Below, one piece after another: positions 35,935-45,018 of a DNA stretch of 64,000 nucleotides. Made by a program: the position numbers and the translations under genes. The notes beneath the pieces were generated by a model. The model was not told where the DNA came from. It worked only from the letters and a program-made list of their open reading frames with translations, and did no database searches. Location of the stretch: positions 1 through 64,000 of the forward strand of contig JAUCGG010000004.1 of assembly GCA_030378015.1 (NCBI GenBank), read 5' to 3'. The DNA is from Desulfococcaceae bacterium HSG8 (GTDB lineage Bacteria; Desulfobacterota; Desulfobacteria; Desulfobacterales; 4be13). Position 1 is the first letter of the stretch. Every line of letters begins with the position of its first letter.

Positions 35935-37199
35935 TATGTTGCTGACCAAACCCGATATTTCACTACCGGTATCTTAGGAAGACATGAAGTCCTTCCGGGC
36001 AACGATGCGATGAAAATTATTGCGGATTGCATATCTTTTTTGAAGACCCGGTGCTGCCGGATAACGGCTATGAAGGCAATAACTGGCGCGATGATTTTCA
36101 ACTGACGCTGCACATCCAAAGTCACCCGTAAAACAGGCAATATCTTTTTAAGCAATATTCATCGGGTTTATTCCGGCAATGATGTTGAGCAGGCGTCCTG
36201 TTGGAAAAACCACTGATTCCAAAATTGATCTGGGTGATATTGTCCGGGATATTGATGAACTATGGGTTGATACTATTTTGGAGCATCGCATTCTCTGTTT
36301 TCAGGTGGTTAATATCTGATTTCAGTATCAATTCATTTGCGACGAGCCATAATCGTACTCAATGATGAAGCACACCATATTCATGACAGCCGTCTGGCCT
36401 GGTTCAGGTCAATAGAGGATATTCATCACCGTTTACAGCATAAAGACCGCTTTCTTGCCCTGCAAGTGGATGTTACCGCCACACCCAGGCACAATAACGG
36501 CGCGATTTTTGTGCAGACAGTGTCGGATTATCCATTGGTGGAAGCGATTTCGCAAAATGTGGTAAGGCATCCCGATTCTGCCAGCCGCGCCAAGTTGTCT
36601 GAACGGCAAAGCTCTTGCTATACCGAGAAATATGCGGACTATCTGAATCTGGGTATTGAGGAATGGCGTAAAGCTTACAAGGAGCATGAAAAACTGGATA
36701 AGAAGGCCATTTTGTTTGTAATGACGGATGATACCAAAAATTGTGATGATGTGGCCGAATACCTGGAAACAACCTATCCTGAATTAAAAGATGCGGTGCT
36801 GGTGATTCATACCAAAAAGAATGGCGAGGTGTCCGAGGCAGCCAGTGGCAAGATAAAAGATACAATTAAGCTCAGGAAAACCCGCCCGTTTGCGGCAAAG
36901 GAACAGGGTTACATTGTTCCCAAGAAAAGTATTTTCAACAAGATCATCGGAGACAGTCATCTGGAGTTGCGATTCGCCGCTTTTCTTGAGGAATGTGACA
37001 TCATCTCTTACGCGAAAAACTATCCGGCAGTGCGTTTAAAATTGATTATGTCAAAACAAATGGCAATATTTCTAATTATTACCCTGATTTTATCGTCAAA
37101 CGGTCTTTGGATTCAGTTGTTATTGTTGAAACCAAAGGTCTTGAAGATGTTGATGTGCCATGAAAAATGAAAAGATTGCGTGAATGGTGTGCGGATATT
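35935..37199 (+). pseudogene. Decayed type III-like restriction enzyme subunit (Res/DEAH helicase-nuclease)
   Basis: Fragments in different frames line up with a DEAH helicase of the Res type: YFTTGILGRHEVLPGNDAM, then after a shift in a T run WRDDFQLTLHIQ, then GNIFLSNIHRVYSG, TTDSKIDLGDIVRDIDEL, and an open frame from 36337 with VLNDEAHHIHD and VDVTATPRHNNG. Near 37033 a one-base loss again changes frame; the shifted frame gives YYPDFIVK ... VIVETKG, the PD-(D/E)XK part, and then a stop inside the conserved KMKRLREWC region. The N-terminal Walker A part is absent. At least four lesions show a dead gene. It sits at the downstream edge of the type I operon. Confidence 0.8.
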
Positions 37200-37260
37200 A
37201 AGGATAAAAGCTTACAGTGAAAGCCGTCCTATTGTGCATCAAACAAAACCGAAGAAGGGA
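37200..37260 (+). pseudogene. Sixty-base remnant of an OmpA-family gene
   Basis: The sequence from aggataaaagcttac to accgaagaagggag repeats, with few changes, bases 39011-39069 inside the OmpA-family gene. It joins directly to the broken restriction gene and ends in the Shine-Dalgarno region of the coiled-coil gene, marking a recombination junction. Confidence 0.7.
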
Positions 37261-37268
37261 GGAAATCC

Positions 37269-38390
37269 ATGTCCGTAAATCTGAAAGAAAAAGTTGATGA
37301 TCTGGATATAAGAACCGGTTCCCTGGAATCCGTGCTGGGACAGTTCATATCCTCTATGAATCTTGTCATGTCCGACATGCACAGAGACACGGAAAACTTC
37401 CGGAGGGAGTCACTGGCAGGTGACGAAAGGCTTCGGAGGGAGTCTCTGGCAGGCGACGAAAGGTTAGGGAAGAAGCTGGAAGAAATTTCAGCGAAAATGA
37501 AAGAAGACACGGAAAACTTCCGGAAGGAGTCACTGGCAGGCGACGAGAGGCTTCGGAGGGAGTCTCTGGCAGGCGACGAGAGATTAAGGAAGAAGATGGA
37601 AGAAATCTCCGAGAAGATGGAAGAAGACACGGAAAACTTCCGGAAGGAGTCCCTGGCAGGCGACGAGAGGCTTCGGAGGGAGTCTCTGGCAGGCGACGAG
37701 AGATTAAGGAAGAAGATGGAAGAAAACACGGAAAACTTCCGGAAGGAGTCTATGGCACTTGATGAAAGGCTCGGGAAGAGGATAGAAGAAATCTCCGCTG
37801 AGATGAAAGAAGACACGGAAAACTTCAAGAAAGAAGTTTCCGCGAAAATAGAGGAAGTTTCCGCGAAAATAGAGGAAGTTTCCGCGAAGATGGAAAAGAA
37901 GATGGAAAAAGAGACCGGGGCATTGAAAAAGAAACTCGGTCAGGAGACAGAGAAGCTTTCCAAAAAGATGGGAACGCTGGTCGAAGACATGGTGGCTCCG
38001 AATATCCCCGGAATCGCGGGAAGCTATTTTGACGATCCGGAATTCGAGTTCTTCGCGGTACGCGCCAGAAAAAGGAAGACCGACCGTTCAGCGCAGAGAG
38101 AGTTCGATGTCATCGCCGTGTCCGAAAGAAATTTCTACATCAGTGAGACAAAGTCGAAGCCGAGACCCGAGGATGTCCGGGATTTCCTTGATGCACTGGG
38201 GGAACTGGAGGATTATTTCCCGGAGATCCGGGACAGAAGAGTCATCCCGATTTTCTCAACGCTTTATCTTCCTGAAAACATTCACAGGCATCTGACACGG
38301 AACAGAATTTATGCCATGGGTCTGAAGGAGGGAACCATGGACCTGCTGAACTTTGAGGAAGTGGAAAGTCAGACCTCCGGGAGAACATGA
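37269..38390 (+). CDS. Coiled-coil protein with C-terminal nuclease-like domain (DUF3782-like)
   Basis: The 373-residue protein is coiled coil from about 5 to 245. Inside it, the phrase EDTENFRKESLAGDERLRRE is repeated about three times at about 40-residue spacing, followed by shorter VSAKIEE repeats. The C-terminal 125 residues hold a PD-(D/E)XK-like core with Asp280 and Glu293-x-Lys295 (FDVIAVSERNFYISETKS), as in DUF3782 proteins. The Shine-Dalgarno (gggagg) lies at the end of an OmpA-gene remnant. Function is unknown; the nuclease-like fold and neighbourhood suggest a DNA-related or defence role. Confidence 0.7.
   Translation: MSVNLKEKVDDLDIRTGSLESVLGQFISSMNLVMSDMHRDTENFRRESLAGDERLRRESLAGDERLGKKLEEISAKMKEDTENFRKESLAGDERLRRESLAGDERLRKKMEEISEKMEEDTENFRKESLAGDERLRRESLAGDERLRKKMEENTENFRKESMALDERLGKRIEEISAEMKEDTENFKKEVSAKIEEVSAKIEEVSAKMEKKMEKETGALKKKLGQETEKLSKKMGTLVEDMVAPNIPGIAGSYFDDPEFEFFAVRARKRKTDRSAQREFDVIAVSERNFYISETKSKPRPEDVRDFLDALGELEDYFPEIRDRRVIPIFSTLYLPENIHRHLTRNRIYAMGLKEGTMDLLNFEEVESQTSGRT
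37381..37760 (+). repeat. Tandem 120-bp repeats in the coiled-coil gene
   Basis: Units starting gacacggaaaacttccggaa recur at about 37386, 37506, 37626 and, shortened, 37726, each with two copies of gagtctctggcaggcgacga. Identity is high, so repeat number is likely to vary between strains. Confidence 0.85.
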
Positions 38391-38397
38391 AAATAAT

Positions 38398-38540
38398 GCA
38401 GGGTGGGTTGAGCGAAGCGTAACTCACCACTGTCTGATGATTTACGATTCCTGTAACTCGTAAATATTTCTGACTTTCTTTTTTTCTGATATAATGAGAC
38501 AACACCAACGGTGGGTTACGCTTCGCTTCACCCACCCTGC
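38398..38540. repeat. GCAGGGTGGGT inverted repeat
   Basis: gcagggtgggttgagcgaag and cttcgcttcacccaccctgc are mirror arms around about 70 bases. Same family as 3571-3818. It separates the coiled-coil gene from the OmpA-family gene. Confidence 0.85.
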
Positions 38541-38557
38541 CAAAAGAGGAGAGAGAC

Positions 38558-39109
38558 ATGAAGACACGGCTTTTTTATTACTTGTTCCTTATCCTGGTAC
38601 TCGGTATTTCCGCACGGACCTGGGCAGAGGATGCCCCGCTCCGATTCCCGGAAACCCGCGAGAAAATTACCGAAGCCTTTAGCAATACTGATACTCAGCA
38701 TCGCCTGGGAGATGACAAAGGCCTTGTCCCTGACAAGGGCCTTCCTTCGGGAATAGAAAATGACGCGCCCAGGGTCGGCGCGCTGATCCGGTTCGACTTT
38801 GATTCCGACAGTGTCAGATCCGATTCTTATCCCCTGCTGAGGGAATTCGGCGAGTCTTTTCAGAATGATCTGCCGGACGCGATTTTTCTCATTGAAGGGC
38901 ACGCTGACAACACAGGAGAGGATAAATACAACAAGAAGCTGTCCCGGAGACGGGCCAGGGCAGTAAAGAAATTCCTGATATCCGAGTTTCAGATTGATAA
39001 AAAACGTTTAAGGATAAAAGCTTACGGCGAAAAACGCCCCGTTGCATCAAACGAAACCGAAGAAGGGAGAGCCTTGAACCGGAGGGTGGAATTTGTCCGT
39101 ATAAAATAG
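38558..39109 (+). CDS. OmpA-family C-terminal peptidoglycan-binding protein
   Basis: The 183-residue protein has a signal peptide (about 1-23, ending RTWAE) and an OmpA-like domain in the C-terminal two thirds: IRFDFDSDSVRSDSYP, IEGHADNTGEDKYNKKLSRRRA and NRRVEFVRIK. Such domains bind the diaminopimelate residue of peptidoglycan in the periplasm. There is no lipobox cysteine and no beta-barrel. aaagaggagagagac precedes the start. The 3' part has a partial duplicate upstream at 37200-37260. Confidence 0.88.
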   Translation: MKTRLFYYLFLILVLGISARTWAEDAPLRFPETREKITEAFSNTDTQHRLGDDKGLVPDKGLPSGIENDAPRVGALIRFDFDSDSVRSDSYPLLREFGESFQNDLPDAIFLIEGHADNTGEDKYNKKLSRRRARAVKKFLISEFQIDKKRLRIKAYGEKRPVASNETEEGRALNRRVEFVRIK

Positions 39110-39120
39110 CAGCCGGCGGA

Positions 39121-39216
39121 GTTGTAGGGTGGGGTTTACCCCACCATATTTAATTATTCAATTATCAATTATTTTAAACGAACCAATATTGGTGGGGTAG
39201 AACCCCACCCTACAAC
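39121..39216. repeat. GTAGGGTGGGGT inverted repeat
   Basis: gttgtagggtggggtttacc is mirrored by gtagaaccccaccctacaac, with ccaccatattt / aatattggtgg inside. It lies between the OmpA-family gene and arnA and may also form the 3' hairpin of the former. Confidence 0.8.
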
Positions 39217-39277
39217 ACACGTCGAGGCAAGCTTTGCACTCCGCATTCGAAAAAAAATAAAAACAGGATAAAAATAC

Positions 39278-41281
39278 ATGAAAACCATCGTCTTAGCCTA
39301 CCATAACATCGGCTGCATAGGAATTCGTGCGTTATTGCGTAACGGTTTTGACATTGCAGCAATTTTCACTTACACAGATGACCCCGGGGAAAACATATGG
39401 TTTGACTCTGTGTCAGAACTTGCAGCATCAGAGGATATCCCGGTTTTTGCCCCTGATGACATCAACCATCCCATATGGGTTAATAAAATCAGGGAACTGA
39501 ACCCTGACATTATTTTCTCTTTTTACTACCGAGATATGGTCAGACAACCGATTCTGGAGATTCCGCCAAAAGGATGTCTCAATCTTCACGGCTCCCTTTT
39601 GCCCAAATACAGGGGGCGTTGTCCCATAAACTGGGTGCTTATAAAAGGAGAGAAGGAAACCGGGGTTACGCTTCACTACATGACGCCGCGGCCCGACGAC
39701 GGCGACATTGTCTGCCAGAAGACCATCCCGATTTCAGATGATGACTCAGCACTTTCATTACATGAAAAAACAGGAAGTGCGGCTGCTGAAATGCTTGACG
39801 ATATCCTTCCGAAAATAAAAAACAACACTGCCCCGCGTATCCCCCAGGATAATACCAAATCATTATATTATGGCGGGCGCCGCCCCGAAGACGGCGAAAT
39901 AAACTGGAGCGGAACCGCGAATGAGATCAGGAACCTGGTCAGGGCTGTTACGCGTCCTTATCCCGGTGCTTTCAGCTACCTGGGAGACAGGAAGTGCCTG
40001 TTCTGGAAAATAACGGAAATGCACGGGGACAAAGTGACCGCGAAGCCGGGAACTGTTATTTTGACTGATCCTCTTATAATTTCCTGCGGAACCAATGCCG
40101 TGCGGGTTGATTCGAGCCAGCCTGACCAGGGGCTCTGTATGAGTGGCACTCACCTTGCCCGTGAAATGGGAGTTTCGGAGGGGATGGTGTTCGGCCCCTG
40201 TGCAGTCAGCCGGGCACAGAAGATGAAGAAAAAGAGCGTTCTCATCCTCGGCGTCAACGGGTTTATCGGGAATGCACTGAGCAAATGCCTTCTGGACAGC
40301 GGCAAATACAGTGTGCATGGCATGGATCTGAACTCCAACTATGTGGAATATATTCTCAATGAACCTGGATTTCATTTTCATGAAGGAGATATCTCCATTC
40401 ACAGGGAATGGATCGAATACCACGTCCGAAAATGCGATATTATAATTCCTCTGGTTGCCATTGCCACGCCCATTGAATATACCCGGACACCCCTCCGGGT
40501 ATTTGAACTTGATTTTGAAGAAAATCTCCGGATCGTCCGGTATTGCGTGAAATACGGGAAGCGGGTTGTTTTTCCTTCGACTTCCGAGGTCTATGGCATG
40601 TGTAACGAATCCAGTTTTGATGAAGAAAACTCCAACCTGGTTATGGGGCCCATCCGGATGCAACGGTGGATATACGCATGCAGCAAGCAGTTACTCGACC
40701 GGGTGATCTGGGCATATGGACATCAGGAGGGACTTCCGTTCACCCTGTTCCGTCCCTTCAACTGGGTCGGGCCCAGGCTTGATACCCTGGCATCCGCGCG
40801 TATCGGAAGCTCACGGGCCATCACGCAGCTAATTCTGAATCTTGTGGAAGGAACGCCTATCCAGCTCATTGACGGCGGGGAGCAGAGACGATGTTTTACA
40901 GATATCTCGGATGGTACAGAGTGCCTTTACAGGATCATCGAAAACCGGGGCGGAGTATGCGACGGGAAAATCATCAATATCGGCAATCCGGACAACGAGG
41001 CCAGCATCAGGGAACTTGCAGATATCCTAGTGGAAAAGTTTCAGAAGCATCCTTTACGCTCCGAATTCCCACCGCTTGCAGGAATCCGGAAGGTGGAAAG
41101 CCATTCATATTACGGCGACGGCTACCAGGATATCCAGCACAGGAGGCCGAGTATTCGGAATGCACAGCGATTGCTGAACTGGACTCCGTCAACAGGGCTT
41201 GAGAAATCCGTGGAAGAAACCCTTGATTTTTTCCTCAGAGAAGCTGTCAGTTCCGGGGAATTCGGAGGAGATGCGGAATGA
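39278..41281 (+). CDS. arnA: Bifunctional formyltransferase / UDP-glucuronate decarboxylase ArnA
   Basis: The 667-residue enzyme makes the L-Ara4N precursor for lipid A. The N-terminal formyltransferase (about 1-305) has Asn102, His104 ([13 protein letters not shown]) and Asp140 in PRPDDGD, the same numbering as E. coli ArnA. The C-terminal dehydrogenase-decarboxylase (about 314-660) has the NAD loop [25 protein letters not shown] and HRRPSIRNA, including the conserved arginine. Both activities therefore look intact. It overlaps arnD by four bases (ATGA). arnB, arnC and arnE/F are not in the window, so the pathway must be completed elsewhere. Confidence 0.95.
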   Translation: MKTIVLAYHNIGCIGIRALLRNGFDIAAIFTYTDDPGENIWFDSVSELAASEDIPVFAPDDINHPIWVNKIRELNPDIIFSFYYRDMVRQPILEIPPKGCLNLHGSLLPKYRGRCPINWVLIKGEKETGVTLHYMTPRPDDGDIVCQKTIPISDDDSALSLHEKTGSAAAEMLDDILPKIKNNTAPRIPQDNTKSLYYGGRRPEDGEINWSGTANEIRNLVRAVTRPYPGAFSYLGDRKCLFWKITEMHGDKVTAKPGTVILTDPLIISCGTNAVRVDSSQPDQGLCMSGTHLAREMGVSEGMVFGPCAVSRAQKMKKKSVLILGVNGFIGNALSKCLLDSGKYSVHGMDLNSNYVEYILNEPGFHFHEGDISIHREWIEYHVRKCDIIIPLVAIATPIEYTRTPLRVFELDFEENLRIVRYCVKYGKRVVFPSTSEVYGMCNESSFDEENSNLVMGPIRMQRWIYACSKQLLDRVIWAYGHQEGLPFTLFRPFNWVGPRLDTLASARIGSSRAITQLILNLVEGTPIQLIDGGEQRRCFTDISDGTECLYRIIENRGGVCDGKIINIGNPDNEASIRELADILVEKFQKHPLRSEFPPLAGIRKVESHSYYGDGYQDIQHRRPSIRNAQRLLNWTPSTGLEKSVEETLDFFLREAVSSGEFGGDAE

Positions 41282-42165
41282 AGGTGGGCCTGAGAATTGA
41301 TGCAGATACCTTCAGGGGAACCCGTTTTGGTGTACCGAACCTGTGTAAATTATTCTCTGAACACGGGATCACGGCTTCATTCTTTTTCTCTGCGGGGCCC
41401 GATAACATGGGCCGCCATCTCTGGCGGCTTATCCGTCCCTCTTTTTTGCGAAAGATGCTGAGGTCAAAGGCTTCCAGTCTCTACGGATGGGATATCCTTC
41501 TTAAAGGCACGTTCTGGCCCGGTCCTGTTATCGGGGAAAAAATGGGGCATATCATACAGGCTGCCTCGGATGCGGGCCATGAGATCGGATTTCATGCATG
41601 GGATCACCACGCATGGCAGGCGCATATGGATACAATGACCAGTGAGGCCATATATCATTCCATTGAAAGAGGCGTCAGGCTGATGACGCGTATTCTCGGT
41701 CATCCGCCGGCCTGTTCCGCGGTTCCTGCATGGAAATGCAATGATTTTGTACTCATGGAAAAAAGCAGATTTCCTTTTATGTATAACAGCGATTGCAGGG
41801 GAGAGACCATATTCCGTCCCCTCGTAAACGGAGAGGAACTTTCCCAGCCCCAGGTTCCTGTCACCCTGCCGACATATGACGAGGTGATCGGACATAACGG
41901 GATAACAGATCGTAATTACAATGACTACATGCTTTCCCTGCTGAAGCCCGGGAAACTCAATGTGCTGACGATTCACGCAGAAGCAGAGGGCATTGCCTGT
42001 GCGCCAATGTTTGAGCAGTTTGTAAAGATAGCCCTGTCACGGGGCGTGTCATTTGTTCCCTTGGGTTCATTTCTATCGAATTCTATGTGTTATGACCGTT
42101 CGAGTATCGTACCGGGGGAGATTCCCGGGCGGGAAGGGTGGATTTCCTGTCAGTCTGGCTGCTGA
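41278..42165 (+). CDS. arnD: 4-deoxy-4-formamido-L-arabinose-phosphoundecaprenol deformylase ArnD
   Basis: The 295-residue polysaccharide-deacetylase-family protein follows E. coli ArnD along its length: [58 protein letters not shown] and REGWISCQ at the end. It removes the formyl group from undecaprenyl-phosphate-L-Ara4FN at the inner membrane, which commits the sugar to export. Start by ATGA overlap with arnA, with ggaggag just before. Confidence 0.95.
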   Translation: MKVGLRIDADTFRGTRFGVPNLCKLFSEHGITASFFFSAGPDNMGRHLWRLIRPSFLRKMLRSKASSLYGWDILLKGTFWPGPVIGEKMGHIIQAASDAGHEIGFHAWDHHAWQAHMDTMTSEAIYHSIERGVRLMTRILGHPPACSAVPAWKCNDFVLMEKSRFPFMYNSDCRGETIFRPLVNGEELSQPQVPVTLPTYDEVIGHNGITDRNYNDYMLSLLKPGKLNVLTIHAEAEGIACAPMFEQFVKIALSRGVSFVPLGSFLSNSMCYDRSSIVPGEIPGREGWISCQSGC

Positions 42166-42230
42166 TATAATTGAGCATTGCCTCGGCATAAATGCCGAGG
42201 CGAATCCTGCTGATAAAAGAAGGAGAAATC

Positions 42231-43163
42231 ATGGAAACTTTGCAGACATTATCCCGGAACGATGACTTGGCATATCGGGAAACATACGGGGATGTTTTCC
42301 CCGGGAAAAACGATGTCCCGAAACACGGCCTGATCGTGTCTGAGGAGGAATACTGGGAAAAATATTATGACGACCCCGATTTTGTTTATGAGTGGAACAA
42401 CGGGAGATTGGAGGCAAGGCCCATGTCGGATGTGAAAGGAAGCAAAACCCACAGGTGGTTCTGCGGCATTCTGGACTGCTATCTCACAACTTCTCCGATA
42501 GCTACTGCCGTGAGTCTTGAAATCGGTTTCCGCCTGGTTCTTCCCGCCAAAGTCTCGGATCGCATACCTGATATTGCTGTTGTGCGTAACGATAACCCCA
42601 TCCGGATAAGCGATGATGATCGGAGTTACGACGGAACTTTCGATCTCTGTATCGAATCGCTTTCCCACTCCTCGTCGGAGCAGATAAAAAGGGACGTGCG
42701 GGACAAAAAGGCGGAATACGAAGGCGTCGGCGTGAAGGAATATTACATACTCGACGCCAGGGGCATCGAGACAGCTTTCTACCATATCGGAAGACGCGGA
42801 ATCTACGAACATATCAGACCGGTAGGGGAAGATATTATACGATCAGGGATACTGCCCGGTTTCCGGTTCCGTATATCCGATCTTTATACCCGTCCTCCGC
42901 TGGAGGAACTGGCCGCGGACGAGGTCTATCATGATTATGTCTTCCCTTCCTATAAAGAGGTAAGACAGCGGGCTGAAAAGGCTGAAATGCGGGCAGAGGA
43001 GGAAGCGGCACGGGCTGAAAAGGCTGAAATGCGGGCAGAGGAGGAAGCGGTACGGGCTGAAAAGGCTGAAATGCGGGCAGAGGAGGAAGCGGCACGGGCT
43101 GAAAAACTGGCGGAAAAGCTCCGTAAAATGGGAATTGATCCGAACGGGATCGGGGAGTCGTGA
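42231..43163 (+). CDS. Uma2-family (DUF820) PD-(D/E)XK protein with heptad-like tail repeats
   Basis: The 310-residue protein has a Uma2-type nuclease-like fold: FVYEWNNGRLEARPMSD, SDRIPDIAVV (Asp), CIESLSHSS (Glu) and DKKAEYEGVGVKEYYILD. The C-terminus has three copies of RAEKAEMRAEEEAA encoded by near-identical 42-bp repeats (about 42970-43110). Start chosen with aaggag 6 bases upstream. Uma2 proteins are abundant in cyanobacteria and large-genome anaerobes; function is uncertain, often linked to mobile DNA. It lies between arnD and arnT, interrupting the Arn cluster. Confidence 0.82.
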   Translation: METLQTLSRNDDLAYRETYGDVFPGKNDVPKHGLIVSEEEYWEKYYDDPDFVYEWNNGRLEARPMSDVKGSKTHRWFCGILDCYLTTSPIATAVSLEIGFRLVLPAKVSDRIPDIAVVRNDNPIRISDDDRSYDGTFDLCIESLSHSSSEQIKRDVRDKKAEYEGVGVKEYYILDARGIETAFYHIGRRGIYEHIRPVGEDIIRSGILPGFRFRISDLYTRPPLEELAADEVYHDYVFPSYKEVRQRAEKAEMRAEEEAARAEKAEMRAEEEAVRAEKAEMRAEEEAARAEKLAEKLRKMGIDPNGIGES

Positions 43164-43246
43164 TGTGAGATTTATTTGGAATTTGGGATTCGGAATTTGG
43201 GATTTATTTGAGCCTGCTTATAGATATAGAAAGGACGGTTAAACCA

Positions 43247-44905
43247 ATGAGAAAAGTCTTCTTTGCAGTGGCAGGGCTTTTTCTTCTACTTTACATTTTG
43301 CCGCTCGGGGTCCGGCCTATGATCATACCTGACGAGCCACGATATGCCGAGATCCCGAGAGAAATGATCGCTTCAGGAGACTGGGTCGTTCCCCGGCTTA
43401 ACGGGCTTCGTTATTTCGAAAAACCGGTTATGGGATACTGGATGAATGCGGTATCAATACTTATATTCGGAGAAAACAATTTTGCGATCCGCTTTTCTTC
43501 CGCCATATCAGCCGGGCTTTCCGCGCTCATGCTTTTCATGCTGCTCAGAAGATTTGCCGGAGGGAGTTTGCCAGGCATCCTCGCTGCTGCAATTTTTCTT
43601 ACCTGTTTTGAAGTTTTTGCTATCGGAACATTCAATATTCTTGATAGCATGCTTTCCATGCTTCTCACTGGTTCGATGGTTTCGTTTTTTTTTGCCCATA
43701 TTGAGATCAGAACCGGAAAGAGGGTATTCTGGCTCGCAATGTTCGGGATTTTTGCAGGTCTCGCATTTCTAACCAAAGGATTCCTCGCATTTGCAGTGCC
43801 GGTCGTAGCAATTGTGCCGTTTATGATCTGGGAAGGCCGGTGGAAGGCATTATTATTCCGGCTTCCCTGGATACCGATTATCGCTGCGCTTCTCACGGCG
43901 CTGCCCTGGAGTGTGATGATTCATCTCCGGGAAAGTGATTTCTGGAACTATTTTTTCTGGACAGAGCATGTCAGACGTTTTCTTTCCGACAATGCCCAGC
44001 ATGCCGAACCTTTCTGGTTCTTTATTCTCGTAATCGCTGGGGGCGCGCTCCCGTGGACAGCTCTCCTTCCTGCCGCTGTTCCGGGTCTGAAATCAGGAGG
44101 ATTCAAAGCACCGGTTCTTCGTTTCCTGATTTGCTGGTTTCTTTTCCCTTTCCTGTTTTTTTCAGCATCAAAAGGAAAACTTCCGACATATATTCTGCCA
44201 TGTTTTCCGCCATTTGCCGCCCTGATGGCTGTGGGATTTCTGAATTACTTTGAAAAAGGGAAGGAAAAGGCGTTCAGGATAAGTGCCGTTTTTTTTGCTG
44301 TGATTGTGGGGATTATCGCAATCATAATTGTGGGGAATCAGTTGACGGGTTTCCCTGGTATCCGGGCCTATGGCCCGTCAGAGACTTGGAAGTGGCTGCT
44401 CGGTACATCCGGAATCCTTATATGGAGCGGCATGATAGTATTTTCCGCCAGAATATCGGATTTCAGGAAGAAGCTTATCCTGTACAGTGCGGCTCCGTTG
44501 CTCTTCATGTTTTCCGCTCATTTTATCATTCCGGATAAGACCCGGGATAAAAAAGCCCCGGGCAAATTTTTTATGAGCCAAGCATCCGATATTTGGCCGG
44601 ATACCGTTATCATATCACATGAAACTGTGACAGGCGCGGCCTGCTGGTTTTATAAGCGGGCTGACCTTTACCTGCTGGCGGACACTGGCGAGTTCAAATA
44701 CGGACTGAGTTATGAGGATTCGAAACACCGCCTGTCAGATGCGGATAATATTGGGCAGATAATCCGCAAAGCTCATGGGGAAAATTGTGCAGTATTAGTA
44801 TCAAAGGCTAAAAATTACAAAGAATACATATCCGTGATGCCCGAACCCGCATCTGAGGACAGCGACGGCGGGTTTGTGCTTGTCAGGTTCTGTAATGAAA
44901 GATAA
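43247..44905 (+). CDS. arnT: ArnT-like lipid A 4-amino-4-deoxy-L-arabinose transferase
   Basis: The 552-residue membrane glycosyltransferase (PMT family; E. coli ArnT is 550) has about 12 membrane segments and the conserved first periplasmic loop PDEPRYAEIPREMIASGDWV with catalytic acid residues, then LNGLRYFEKPVMGYW. It moves L-Ara4N from undecaprenyl phosphate to lipid A on the periplasmic side. Start at 43247 with AGGACGG about 10 bases upstream; an earlier in-frame start at 43208 lies in repeat-like gatttatttggaatttggg sequence. Together with arnA and arnD it indicates cationic lipid A modification. Confidence 0.9.
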   Translation: MRKVFFAVAGLFLLLYILPLGVRPMIIPDEPRYAEIPREMIASGDWVVPRLNGLRYFEKPVMGYWMNAVSILIFGENNFAIRFSSAISAGLSALMLFMLLRRFAGGSLPGILAAAIFLTCFEVFAIGTFNILDSMLSMLLTGSMVSFFFAHIEIRTGKRVFWLAMFGIFAGLAFLTKGFLAFAVPVVAIVPFMIWEGRWKALLFRLPWIPIIAALLTALPWSVMIHLRESDFWNYFFWTEHVRRFLSDNAQHAEPFWFFILVIAGGALPWTALLPAAVPGLKSGGFKAPVLRFLICWFLFPFLFFSASKGKLPTYILPCFPPFAALMAVGFLNYFEKGKEKAFRISAVFFAVIVGIIAIIIVGNQLTGFPGIRAYGPSETWKWLLGTSGILIWSGMIVFSARISDFRKKLILYSAAPLLFMFSAHFIIPDKTRDKKAPGKFFMSQASDIWPDTVIISHETVTGAACWFYKRADLYLLADTGEFKYGLSYEDSKHRLSDADNIGQIIRKAHGENCAVLVSKAKNYKEYISVMPEPASEDSDGGFVLVRFCNER

Positions 44906-44911
44906 TTCGGG

Positions 44912-45010
44912 TAGTTTACACTTTTTCTGACTGTAGAACAATTTTTCAAATTGTTAAACGATTTGAAAAATCGTTCTACATTAAATTGTAAAGTGACAAA
45001 TGAGAGATGC
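44912..45010. mobile_element. GGCATC-type inverted-repeat element, intact copy
   Basis: agtttacactttttctgact at the left and taaagtgacaaatgagagat-gcc at the right are inverted; gaacaatttttcaaattgtt and aacgatttgaaaaatcgttc form hairpins inside. It ends inside the convergent space between arnT and livF, and its last bases abut the livF stop codon. Confidence 0.8.
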
Positions 45011-45018
45011 CTTCCTTT

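Noticed and set aside
36337-37170. An intact 277-residue helicase gene
   Set aside because: It is only the middle of a Res-type gene; flanking pieces continue in other frames, so the whole is a pseudogene.
37381-37760. CRISPR-like 120-bp direct repeats
   Set aside because: They are coding repeats of a coiled coil, in frame and without variable spacers.
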